DNA from: Xestospongia muta
Lineage: Eukaryota > Porifera > Demospongiae > Haplosclerida > Petrosiidae
Direction of reading: 5' to 3'
DNA length: 64,000 nucleotides
Assembly: GCA_963693285.1 (NCBI GenBank)
Contig: OY848931.1
Coordinates: forward strand, 1,927,001-1,991,000
The notes beneath the pieces were generated by a model. That model saw only the letters and a program-made list of their open reading frames with translations, searched no databases and was not told where the DNA came from. Both the position numbers and the translations under genes were made by a program. Numbering within the stretch: the stretch's first letter is position 1; every line of letters starts with the position of its first letter. This document shows positions 47,157 through 59,922 of this stretch, one piece after another.

Positions 47157-50100
47157 ATGTTTGGACGTTCTCGTAGTCTTGGTGAGACAGCTCTGAAGAC
47201 ACAATTAAACATTGCACAGCAAAGAATATCTACATTAGAAGACTACATACACAGTAGAGAGAGACAGTATCAGGTAAGACTACTAGGTACATTGTCTGTT
47301 ATGGTATGATCAGAGACTGTTTCTTGTTGTAGACTACTATATCTCATCTTCATGGAGAATGTAGAGAATCACGTGGTCAATATTCATCTGGTGTAAGTCA
47401 GTTTAGACGTGTTGGTAGAACACATGATATTATCATGTCTATGAGAAGTGTTGGATCTATTATCATCTGAAGAAGGAAGTGAAGTAGAAAATGGTAAGTA
47501 AAGACAATTACCTATTGTAATGGGATCTACTCATAATTAAAAATCTGCTGCTCATGTTAACATTTAATTTAAAACTGATTGCTCTCTAACAATATTTCAG
47601 CTTTAGATTATATGAGAACAAAATACAGCAATCTGATTGGTCAATTAGCAGTTTTAAATCCCATAGTAAACCTCTGAATTAATTTTGTTCATGACAATAT
47701 CTTATCATCCAATAACTTGTATTAACAGTTCTATTGGTGTTATATCACTAATGTTAGTAACAAACAAAATTAACATATATTATATTGATAATTAATGGAG
47801 TACACAGTGTTTGATTATAACTAAATAGTTATTGATATTTTCAAAATTTTCATCTGTTGTCTTTTATAGAACAGTTAGTGATGACCTGTTCTGTAGAATT
47901 TAAAATCTTCACTTTGAGATATTGTGTTCTAATTTTTATATGAACTGTGAATACATATTTAATTAATAAGAGGTGGAATCTGAGGTTGTTAATATATCTA
48001 TGATAGTTTATTACATGTAGAAACCTTCAGTATAGTATTCTACAATGTTGCTGTGAACTTTGAATTTCATGTTTGATTAAATAAATGTTTCTTAGTCAGT
48101 TTACAAACCTAACTGTTCCCATCTCAAACACAAATATCTCCTAATTTTATAATGATAATAGTAATTTATAAAATGTAAAAACTTGAACCATTAATTTATA
48201 GACTTGATGTGTATACTTACTATACTATAATAATTAAAGTATTATATTGTGAGGTTTCCTTTGGTACTTATTAACAACATATATAGCTAGTCAGGTTTTA
48301 AAGTTAGTGTACATATTCCTATAAATACTAGACTTGTTATAATATTATAATATCATAACACATACAAACTATATTATCATGTACATATCTTTTAATGTAA
48401 TATAGTTAGTAATATAAGGTATGTTTCTATTATTATCTAGAGAATCTTCAAGCACCTCTTGGTGAATTTGTCAGCCTTAAGTTAGTTAAAGCTCTCGAAC
48501 CTGATGAGGCCACACCCATTCCATTTGTTATCCGACGTCTAGTTGGGCGTGTCTACCATGTTGGTCCAGAGGGTGTCACTCTGGGTACCTCTCCTCATTG
48601 TTCAGTAATATTACCAGCAGAGGCTGAGATCCAAAAGGAACATTGTCAAATTATATGGAGAGGTGACAATGATAGTAATGACGACTTGGAAAAGACAGAA
48701 ACAAGCAGACATTTATCTCGACAAAAGAGAGTAGGAGATGGTGGCCATTTTGTATTGAAGGATCTTACAACTGGTACTGGTGTGTTTTATATCAGTCATG
48801 TGACAATGCCTATTGAAGAAGAAGAAATACCCAGTAATGGAGAGTCTGTTGCCACAGAAACGGGCAATGTAGGAAGTGATAAATTTCCTATGTTCCTAAG
48901 TTATGGTATACATTTTGTTACTGGTATATTAGTATGGGAAATATCTGCTTTATCTCCTAGTGAAGTATTAACTGCTAAATTATTCCATTTGGCTAAACAA
49001 AGGGATCTAGTTCAACTTAAGGAACAACTTGATAAAATGGAGTCCTCTACTTTAAATATTCCTACTCTTACAATTACAGGTTTGTTAGATCAATATATAA
49101 AATATCTGATTGTGAAAAGAACTTTATCAATAAGTTAATCTTACTATATTGTAGTGATCTGACTCAGTTGTTTATTAGTACTATTACACATATGACTGGT
49201 CTAGTTGGGGCTTGTTCAGACTTGCCCTAAATTGTATATGTACACATTATAATATATTACAATACACATACTGTATTGTAGTGATCTACTTAATTGTTCA
49301 TTAAATGTTTTCATTGATAGGTACTGAGGATAATGAACAGAGTTCTGTAAAGTTTTCAATCAACTCAGTATTGTCAACTCCAGTTCTTCCTTTAACATCT
49401 TATGATATTAATACTGAATATCAACCACCGTCATATGAAGGAGATGAGAAATTTAATGCTTTATTTGCTCCTCGTAAATCATTTGGTATTACACAGTTCT
49501 CTCTTAACACACCCTCTACTGCCAATATTCGTCAAGTGCCACGCCTCCTACTTCATATTGCTATTGATAATAGCGATATAGAAATGGTAACTTATCTCTT
49601 ATCAAGAGGAGCTAATGTAAGTGGGTGTGGTCATCACTATAGTTATTATTGTCTTTTATTTTAATATAGGTTAACAAAGCAGCTAGTGAATTACAGTATA
49701 CTGTTGTCCATTTAGCACCATTACGTAATGATGATGTCATTATGACACTATTATTAAAATATGGAGCTGATGTAGAAATAAGAAATGCTGAACACTTAAC
49801 TCCATTAGCTATGACAAGTAATTACAGTGTTAGGTAAATCTCAACCACACCCACTAATTATGTTCAAATATATTCTTATTAGAAAAATGTTACTGAACTC
49901 AGTTTTGTTAAGTGCTGCATCTGATGGTGGTGATATAGCAGAAGTGAGACACCTCCTGACAACCACACCCATTAGTCCAATGTAAAGGGTTTAAGACATA
50001 AATGTGCTCTTCATCTTGCAGCTGCCAAAGGATATCGAGAAATTGTTGAATTCCTTATATTGAATGGAGTAAGTTTGATTAGATGATCCTTGATAGTCAT

Positions 50101-51607
50101 GTGATGATCATGTGATTTTAGGTAGATGTTAATATTAGAGGAGGTAGTCGTCAACGTACAGCACTTCATTATGCTAGTTTAGGAGGTTATGCTGACATCA
50201 TTCAAATCTTATTGAGTGCAGGAGCTCATGAGTTTACCAGAGATGCCGGAATTCATTTTGTAATTTGTTGTCATTCATCCATTTTTAAAGTATGGTAGAA
50301 GGAAATCCTGTGTATATGAGAATTGAACTCAGGACCTTTAGAATACTTATCAGAGCTCTATTATCTTAGCCACCTGAACCTAAGAGAATGTGTAAGAAAA
50401 TCCTAACCTAGTGAGACATCATACAAGAGAGAGATAATCTGAGTTTACCCAACATAATATTTTGTACTTTTTATAAATTTATTTTCTTCTCTTTCTTATT
50501 GACTCAACTCATAGAGCTCTGACAAGTATTTCAATTGTCTTGAATTCAAATCATTACAATTTTTTCTTTATAATATAGTTACTGACATTTCATCCATTTA
50601 GGGATCTAGTACAGTTGTTAGTATCATATGGTGCTAAAGTAGATATTCATGGTGGTAGTGATTCATGGACACCCTTGCTTTATGCTGCCATGTCAGGTGA
50701 TTATCACATGACTAAAGTAAAAGTGTCATGTGACATGTTATATATATACATATAGGTCAAATTCATTTAGTGGAATTTCTATTATCAGTTGGTGCTAATC
50801 CTGAAGTATGACATATAGTGATATAGTATATGATTAGATGTATCTAATCACTGTAGGAGGAGGACAGTCAAGGTAGTACTGTGAGGGAGAGAGTGATAAA
50901 GGCAATAGAAGAGACTGAAGAATGTATGACACGTCTTAAACAACGAGAAAGATCAGCTGTTAGTTTACACTACCTAATTACTAATAAATTAATGTTGTTT
51001 GTTAATAATTATTTCAAATACGTTATTAAGATCTCTTATTTTATATGTAACTTAGAAATATCAGTTTAGTATCTCATGTTATCATTGACCTGTCTTCTTT
51101 TTATCTCTTAGAAAATCTTTTGATTGTACTACAATACCAGAGATACACAAGTAAGTAGACTGTTTGTTTATCTATATATCAATTTAAGTTATTATCATCT
51201 AATTAATAAAACTAGTTAATTATATTTTATCTGTTTTATTTAATCCATTCAATTCATTTGTCTATTCTATGTATTTATTCATCCATTCCTCCCATCTATT
51301 GATCCATTCATCTCATATATCCTCCCATTTATTGATCCATTCATCTCATCTATTCCATAGACTATTAGCTACTGGTAACAATAGACTATTGGTTGCTGTT
51401 ATGGAGGATGATCAAACTATTATATCTCATCTTGTATTAGAAGAGGGTGTGTCAGTTAATACAGAATATTATCATAATGCTTATACAGCATTACATCAAG
51501 CATGTGAGGAAGGATATGATGACATTACACAATTACTTCTTAGTATTTTAATTAACAATACTTATTATTTTTTGATTGAAGATATGAGAACAAGAGGGTA
51601 TGACTAA
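47157..51607 (+). pseudogene. FHA-ANK family, copy 5 (frameshift, RING lost)
   Basis: Exon 1 from 47157 (MFGRSRSLGETALK), exon 2 at about 47332-47503 with a loss of about 15 bp and small indels, FHA exon about 48441-49080 with the EHC signature, exon 49321-49616 open, and exon 49670-49833 (ankyrin). In the next exon one C is missing (AGTCCAATG at about 49975-49982 for AGTCCCAATG), shifting into a TAA. The exon encoding GGYADIIQILLSAG is cut off at 50248 by a deletion into the SINE-bearing intron, removing the following ankyrin exon. The end is the same RING-less fusion as copy 3 (stop at 51605-51607). The FHA half may still be translated; the full protein cannot be. Confidence 0.8.
50275..50450 (-). 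mobile_element. SINE copy in the copy 5 intron
   Basis: Positional equivalent of the SINE at 810-960 with the B-box-like GAGTTCAATTC. The deletion that removed the upstream ankyrin exon ends just beside it. Confidence 0.6.
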
Positions 51608-51727
51608 TTGAGAAGAATTAACACTATTATTAATAATGATAGGAGGTATACACATCATGAAAAGAGCAATGGTATATTTACATATCAGTTTACTACTACA
51701 ATCTTTTAGTACTGGAGTCTATATCAC

Positions 51728-52895
51728 TCACTGTCTGCTCTCCCTTTTCTCTCCTGCAGGCTCTTTATCATGTGGTCTAGTTGATTGATCATGTGACTCA
51801 AATTCAATGTTATGTAACCTTGGAGGTTGTCGTTTGGTAATAGTAGTTGTAGCATTATCATCATAGTCAGAGTCCTCATTTGTTCTCTGTCTCTTGTGTT
51901 GTATTCTCTTTTCACTTTTTGATGTTAAATAATAAAGATCCAGCTCAAATTTAAGTTCTCTTCTTATTGTTTTAGTCCATTCATCTTGAAGGACACTACT
52001 AGTAATAGTAGTTGTAGCATTATCATCATAGTCAGAGTCCTCATTTGTTAAATAATAAAGATCCAGCTCAAATTTAAGTTCTCTTCTTATTGTTTTAGTC
52101 CATTCATCTTGAAGGACACTAGCAAGAGTGGCAAAACTACCACCTACTTTTTTTAAACTTGTTAAGAATTTAATTAAATATTCCTGTAATTCGGTGAGAC
52201 TTCTCTTAAAACTCATTCCTGCTTCAAATTCTTTAATGATATTATCAAAGGTAGGTGTCCTTTGTATTCCAGTACTAACGAGACCAACAGAATATAATTC
52301 AGCAGCTACGTCTTCAAAGAATATTTTTGGCAGATTGGTTAAAGCAGTATAATGTTTATTGAGAACTCTCATAATTAGTATCCTCATTTCACTGATTTCA
52401 ATATCTGCAATGTACAAATAATTATACATAATATTAATAGTATTTATATTAAAGTATTTAGATGCTAACGGGAAGATCATACTTTGCTGTGTCAATGTTT
52501 ACTGTTAAAATTATCTATACAATGAATTTCTTACAAGACCTCTAGACACATGGTAATTAGCTACATTGTCTATACCAGTATCTGAAGAAGATTGGTCTTG
52601 GATGCTCTGGTCTTGTGGTACTTGAACAGGAACTAAAATAATAAAAATTATGATAGGATCTAAATACACTGAACTATACTATTTAGGAAGAAGTATTTTA
52701 ATATTATACCTGACACTAGATGTTTCTTTACTAGTTTACGATGAATTTTTATTGTTCTATGAGGATTTACACCTTCCAATAAGATAGGATAGATCAAATG
52801 TTCAGCAGTCCCTGGTTCATAATCAAATCATATAATAAACTGACATGATTCAGGTATAGTAGGTTGAGTTGAGCCAAACTTGTCAATATCAGTTT
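51728..52895 (-). pseudogene. Tandem duplicate of the last three exons of M3
   Basis: Near-identical copy of 53125-54250, offset 1355 bp in its upper part. Exons about 52710-52895, 52540-52632 and 51728-52404 keep their frames. The final exon has an extra 42 bp (SKSEKRIQHKRQR) that the M3 copy lacks. It could be used by M3 as alternative 3' exons or be a dead duplicate. The junction near 52897 joins M3 exon sequence to the RING-less tail of the plus-strand gene, showing that the unit began at about 51506. Confidence 0.75.
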
Positions 52896-53124
52896 GCCAT
52901 GTGAGGAAGGATATGATGACATTACACAATTACTTCTTAGTATTTTAATTAACAATACTTATTATTTTTTGATTGAAGATATGAGAACAAGAGGGTATGA
53001 CTAATTGAGAAGAATTAACACTATTATTAATAATGATAGGAGGTATACACATCATGAAAAGAGCAATGGTATATTTACATATCAGTTTACTACTACAATC
53101 TTTTAGTACTGGAGTCTATATCAC

Positions 53125-56100
53125 TCACTGTCTGCTCTCCCTTTTCTCTCCTGCAGGCTCTTTATCATGTGGTCTAGTTGATTGATCATGTGACTCAAAT
53201 TCAATGTTATGTAACCTTGGAGGTTGTCGTTTGGTAATAGTAGTTGTAGCATTATCATCATAGTCAGAGTCCTCATTTGTTAAATAATAAAGATCCAGCT
53301 CAAATTTAAGTTCTCTTCTTATTGTTTTAGTCCATTCTTCTTGAAGGACACTACTAGTAATAGTAGTTGTAGCATTATCATCATAGTCAGAGTCCTCATT
53401 TGTTAAATAATAAAGATCCAGCTCAAATTTAAGTTCTCTTCTTATTGTTTTAGTCCATTCATCTTGAAGGACACTAGCAAGAGTGGCAAAACTACCACCT
53501 ACTTTTTTTAAACTTGTTAAGAATTTAATTAAATATTCCTGTAATTCGGTGAGACTTCTCTTAAAACTCATTCCTGCTTCAAATTCTTTAATGATATTAT
53601 CAAAGGTAGGTGTCCTTTGTATTCCAGTACTAACGAGACCAACAGAATATAATTCAGCAGCTACGTCTTCAAAGAATATTTTTGGCAGATTGGTTAAAGC
53701 AGTATAATGTTTATTGAGAACTCTCATAATTAGTATCCTCATTTCACTGATTTCAATATCTGCAATGTACAAATAATTATACATAATATTAATAGTATTT
53801 ATATTAAAGTATTTAGATGCTAACGGGAAGATCATACTTTGCTGTGTCAATGTTTACTGTTAAAATTATCTATACAATGAATTTCTTACAAGACCTCTAG
53901 ACACATGGTAATTAGCTACATTGTCTATACCAGTATCTGAAGAAGATTGGTCTTGGATGCTCTGGTCTTGTGGTACTTGAACAGGAACTAAAATAATAAA
54001 AATTATGATAGGATCTAAATACACTGAACTATACTATTTAGGAAGAAGTATTTTAATATTATACCTGACACTAGATGTTTCTTTACTAGTTTACGATGAA
54101 TTTTTATTGTTCTATGAGGATTTACACCTTCCAATAAGATAGGATAGATCAAATGTTCAGCAGTCCCTGGTTCATAATCAACACATATAATAAACTGACA
54201 TGATTCAGGTATAGTAGGTTGAGTTGAGCCAAACTTGTCAATATCAGTTTGCCATAACTATATTGTGATAATTACAATGTTTAATAAGCTTGTATTTACA
54301 TACCTTGCTCGGTTCAACCATTGGTGTAATACTCCATCCTTGAGGTGGTGTCTCCTTGAAAATGAACTCAACACATCCATTTGGGCTGACAAAGTTAAAA
54401 TTAATAGGTTCATCTTGATCTGCATGTTGATATACTTTTTTTAAATACTAGAATATAGATACAACAGTAAAGAATGTAATAATCCTCAAAGTGAGTGACA
54501 TTATAAAGTTCATTGTTTATAAACAATTACCTCTAAATGAGCATTGAGATCTTTTACAACAGCAAATCTTGCTATCCAATCTCCATCATTTGCCTCATAA
54601 TAAGTCATCCCAGTGTATTTGAATGATAATGATGTAGCTCCTTAATTTATAACATTATATGTGAATATATTAGTATTATAAAAATACCTTCACTTTCAGT
54701 CTGGGTGCTAGTATCAGTACGAGTTGATGAGAATTCATGTTGTCCAGAACTTGATGAAAATTGTGGATTGTCAGTGCTTACAGTACACTCTAAGAAACAA
54801 AATACATGATTAGTTTTAATTTTAGTTATGTTTTATGTTACCAGACGTAGTTGTGGGAACCAGTATTTGAAGGTGATCCATTGTCTTTGTATAGTTCTCC
54901 AAACAATTGAGTTTTTCAGTATCATTAGTTTCCACATTATTCTCCTCACAAATAGCAATTTCTTCTTCATTTTCATCAATACTTAATTCGTTATCCTCGT
55001 TACCTTCACTCCCTTCATTATCTGACTCTCCATGTGGTTCCATTGCTACTATACCTATAGCATAAAAGTGATCACATTTGATAGAGCCATAACGATTCTT
55101 TGGATAGAACTGCCCTCCATCAAGTAGTGTGAACTCATAAGGTAATGTAGAAGAAGTAAGAGGAGCTCTAACAAAGTAAAGGTGGTTAGCCTGAGCCTGT
55201 GTCTGTATGTTGACACAATGTTGTATCTCTAATGTTAGAGGTTTGAGGAGTGGTTTGGCAACAGAGATGGTGTAAACAGCACTCACTAATGTTGTTTCTT
55301 TAGGGAACTTAAAATGACCTCCAACAAGTACAGTTAGAGCTACTTCACATGTATCAGATAAAGTAATAGTGTTTTGAGATGAATGAAGTCTCAGACCATA
55401 TTCTTCCCAATAAAATGACTGAGCTTCATTGCCTTGAATGTAGAAGAGCTTTTTCTCTGCTATATGAACACCATGTAGATGATCTGAAAGCAGAAGATTA
55501 TTAATTAGTATAATGTTTTTATTCATTATCAGATAAAGATATTAAAAAATTAATAGCAGTTTAGGCATAAATAACATGCTGGCCACACAGCAGATTTCTC
55601 AATGAGACATTCATATTTAAAAGCTGTACATTACTGTATTGCGAGCACATTCCTCAAACATTGTGCCATCTCTATGTTACCACCTGCCTGATTAGTACTG
55701 TTTTAGTTTATTAAAATTAATGTAGTTTTAGTATACATTAGTGACATCATCAGTGATGACATCACAACACTGTATGTACTGTATTTATGTGGTTAGTATT
55801 GCCATAGTATACGTATACACTTATTAACTCCAGTATACTACTAGTCAATTCTAATATAGCACTAGTTCTAGCTCTTAATCAAATGTTAACATCATAGCAT
55901 ATTCAAATACTGTGATGTTATCAGTGATGAAGTCATAGTACTGTATGTCTTGTGTGCCTGTGACATCATACAACAAGTAGGCTATAGCCCTATATATACA
56001 GTATGATACAATCTTTAGTCGCAGAACATTATATGTACACTTTGTAGCCATTGTGGTTTGGCTGTAACCTTTACTAATCCAATATTACTACAGTATAACT

Positions 56101-59100
56101 AGTACCTTCACTGTCTTGTGATTGAGTACATAGTACTTCACTTGGTACACTAGTAGTAGTGAGCTCTGATATCTAGTGAGTGTTACATAGTATGTAATGA
56201 ATACAAGGGAAGAGAGAATATACCTTTGTTGACCACACCAGATGTCTTCTCTCTTGTAAATGCATCACCTCACAAGTTAAGACACACTCTGCAGTTAAAT
56301 CATGATAAACTATAGCAGGATGAGGAGGATATGAGGTACACGAACAGCAGACACATGGAAAGCCAAAGAAGTGATGAGATCTGTAAGTGTAATGTAGTGA
56401 TTGTGTGACTGTCTCTAGACCTCTGTGTAGTGTGGAGATAATTTGTTGACAGAGGACATCTAACAATCGCTTTGGAGTTATTTGGTCAACCCAAACTTCA
56501 AGATAAGTAGCTCGACTAATAAGAGTGACACAATCATAATACTCCCCAACATAAAAAGTAATCTTGTTACGATGATGGACAACTTTATCACGTAATTTCC
56601 ACTCTAACTCTGATTTAGATCTTTGACTGAGGAGATAAACTACCAGACAACAGAACACACCCACAGGAATGTACCCACACTCAAAATAGATTGTTAAAGG
56701 AGCAGGACAAATGGACTCATCTCTTTGTTCCTCTTCAACTGGAGCAGGTTTTAGAGCACAAGGCATAAAGTAATACTTCTCAGTCTTACAACCAACTTTG
56801 GTCTTCATAGGACCGGCTACAATATGTAGATGTTTTAATAGAGATACTAGTCTGGTGGGTATAAGAGGATCACCTTTTCCACAGGAAAGCATTATTAAAT
56901 GTGACTCACGAAATAGGCCATTATCATGAAACTCCTTTTCAGATGAAGCATTTCCTAACTCTTTAAAAGTAAAACATGATGTGATGAGTTGTGTAATTCT
57001 GTCAAATACAAGTTGGAGGTCAGTGATGACAATATTTTCTAGTCCCTCTACCTCTGGATAATGCATAATAACACCCACTCTGTGATGTAAAAACCAGAGA
57101 ACTGACTTGAAGTCATCTCTATCTTTAATTCCACACTCCTTAGCCATTTGATAGCATGTATCTAGTAGATGAATAGGCTTTTTACTCTTTCGTAATTTAA
57201 GACTAAAGGCACACCAAGAAGCAGGAACAGGTAACTCATGAAACTTCTTAGAAATAACTCTGTGGAGTAGAGAACGTAACTCTTCTATTTCCTTTTGATC
57301 ATTTCTTGTATCAAGAGAAAAAATGACTTGATCTGGAGTTGAATATTGTACAAGATCTTCACTAAATAGTTCACCACTGGCCTGTATCTTTAGTTTAAGA
57401 TGGTTGTTGACTGAATCCACTTTAGTTTGAGCTTCAGCTTCATTTGGAAAACAATCTCTGTGAGTAGCTATGAGGAATGCAGCAGGTTCTGACTCATCCT
57501 TCAATGGTACTTCATTAAAACTCCATCCAATAGTATTTTGTCTCAAACAAGCTATACTAGCTAGAGAACGAAAGATGACCTCTTCATGAGTGAGGGATGT
57601 TTGGTAAGGTTTTGAATCACCACTAGATGACCGATATGTAATTTCATAACGACTTGTCAAGTCTATTGTTAGATCAAAAACAAGTAGATTGATAGCTGGA
57701 CCAGTGATAAGAGCTGGTAACATTTCATGGAACTCAGGCTGTCCTCCAGTATCAATGATATGTAACATAGCATGATTGTCTTTGGTGGTTTGTTGACACC
57801 TCTCTTCATAAACCTTTCTTTTGGTGACTGGTATGCTTTCTACAAATTTTGAGAGAGAATGGATGCCTAATTCGATTTGTACTCTTCCGGTGTTTTCATT
57901 GTTTTCCTGAAGTTCCTCATTGTTTTCTACAATTCCTTTTTCTTCCATTTCTTCTACTAAATTTCTCACTTCCTTTTTTTTCTCTTGTCGTTTTGTTGTG
58001 TTCACTTCAATATCACCATAACTATCACTACCATCCTCTTCTAATTCACTGGTACTAGTAGTAGGATAATCATTCCTCGAAGTGCTAGTTATAATATTCT
58101 CAAATATTAAAACAGCTTCTTCATCTAGATCTTGTGTCCTCCATTCTGTGGTAACTACTGCATTTTGTTGTTGCAGTTTACGAAACGAGTCAACTTGTAT
58201 GGCTGCATCAACTACACCAGAACTAAGAGAAGGCTTTGTAAGAGGCACATTGAGTAATCTCTTCTTCAAAGTACTCTTACCAGCACCTGGTGGTCCTGTT
58301 AGGATACATTTCACAGAACATAACATTGCTTTCCCGCTAGTATGAAGTGCTTGATGATATTTGATAATTGAATGGATTTCATTTTTCTTTCTTGCATGTG
58401 ACTGCAATGTAGATTTAAATCCTATAACGGTGCAGCCTTTGTTTACAAGATGTCTCACAATATTAACATGTTCAGATTGGTAAGCGACATGGAGCGGTCT
58501 TAAATGGTCAGTATTCATAGCATCTATATTACATCGAGGGTGATCAGTTAGAGTTTTGACAATTTCGAAGTGACCCTCTTTACATGCATAATGTAATGGT
58601 GTGTTACTATAGTAATCTTTAGCTGTAACATCACAGCCTTTCTCTACCACAAGATGTTGTACAATGTCTACATTTCCATGATTACATGCTTTATGAAGTG
58701 GTCTCAAGTGCCATCCATTCTCAGCTTCACAATTAAATTGAGGACAATCAGTTAAAAGTTTGACAATTTCTAAGTGACCTTTATCACATGCTACGTGCAA
58801 CGGAGTGTTGTCATTAGAATGACAGTTTTTAGAGTTGACATCAAATACTTCTATGCTAACCAAATACTTGGTAACATCTACACAACCCAATTCTACGGCC
58901 TTATGTAATGGATACATTGCTGCAATGATATCTCTTACAACAGTGTCATTAGTAATAAAACATGGTTGATCTTCCTCAAGTCTCCATGTCAAATATTTCT
59001 CAATACCAAAACTTCTAACCAATGCTTCAATCATTGATCCTGGTACTTTATCTACTACTGCTGACTTGATAATTTCCAAATAACCAAACCCAATAGCATG

Positions 59101-59922
59101 ATGTAATGGACACATTCCACAATTATTACTTCTAGTCTCACGGTTACATTGACGATGACTGAAGAGATATTGAACTATTGGTAGATTACCATACTCAATA
59201 GCTCTATATAGAGGAGTGTATGCCTCACTATCTAAAGCATTTATATCACATCCTATCTCGTTAACAAGGTATTGCATTATATCTAGATCACCTGATCTAG
59301 CTACTTGATGAAGGGGAGGAGAATTATTGTCTTTCCATTGAATAGTGACGTTAGCTTTAAAAATCAGTTTTGCTAAATACACATGGTTTTCTTGACGTAC
59401 TCTAGTCATGAATTCATTAAATGATATTGCTCTCAATAATATTGTCATTATATCCCAATTTGGTGCCACTTTAATACACTGATATATATCACCAGAATGC
59501 AATATATAGTTAGGATTAGTACATATCAATGATACAATGTTACTGTGACCATTTCTACTAGCAAAATAAAGGGGGGTTTCCCCTTGATAATTGGGGAGGC
59601 TAAAGTCAAAATCATTATCACGATCACCTTGTATTAGAAATTCAACAAATTCTTTCTTTCCAGCACCGCATGACAAATGAAGTGGTGTAGAACCTTCATT
59701 ATTACGTAAGTAATAACAACTCACAATTCCAGAAGTGGTAACAAGATACTGTAATACATCTAATCCACAGTGGCGAGAACTACAACACAAATGAATGAGC
59801 GTGTTCCCTTCATCGTCACGTACCCAACGAGACGTACCACGTGTAATGAGTCTCTTAACAAGAGCTAGATCACCTTTAGAACAGGCATCATAAATCTCTA
59901 CCTCCATTATCTTTAGTATCAC
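53125..59922 (-). CDS. M3: ANK-Roc-COR-ZU5-UPA-like protein
   Basis: Nine exons, phases consistent: 56224-59922, 56106-56172, 54842-55483, 54688-54789, 54531-54640, 54304-54447, 54065-54257, 53895-53987 (GTCTTG donor, least sure) and 53125-53759, about 1894 residues. Start at 59922 or five codons later (MEVEIYDACSKG). The ankyrin array is shorter than in M1 and M2: two central repeats and most of the 68-residue array are absent. Roc: GPPGAGKST near 541, DTGGQPEF near 723; then COR. After the constant ISELTTTSV exon comes a ZU5 domain (about 1270-1400; VLVGGHFKFPKETTLVSAVY, LLKPLTLEIQHC) and an acidic stretch. The next three exons resemble a UPA domain (WIARFAVVKDLNAHLEYL, QFIICVDYEPG). A helical domain of unknown family follows (about 1685-1790), then an acidic and basic tail. 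ZU5-UPA-death is the PIDD1/UNC5/ankyrin arrangement, so the helical domain may be a diverged death-fold. Confidence 0.85.
55484..56105 (-). other. Long M3 intron before the ZU5 exon
   Basis: Noncoding. It contains two diverged direct repeats of about 40 bp around ATCAGTGATGACATCACAAC (about 55748) and ATCAGTGATGAAGTCATAGT (about 55919), each with CRE-like TGA(C)GTCA-type half-sites and followed by ACTGTATGT. It marks where the ZU5 cassette is attached to the ROCO 5' part. Confidence 0.5.
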
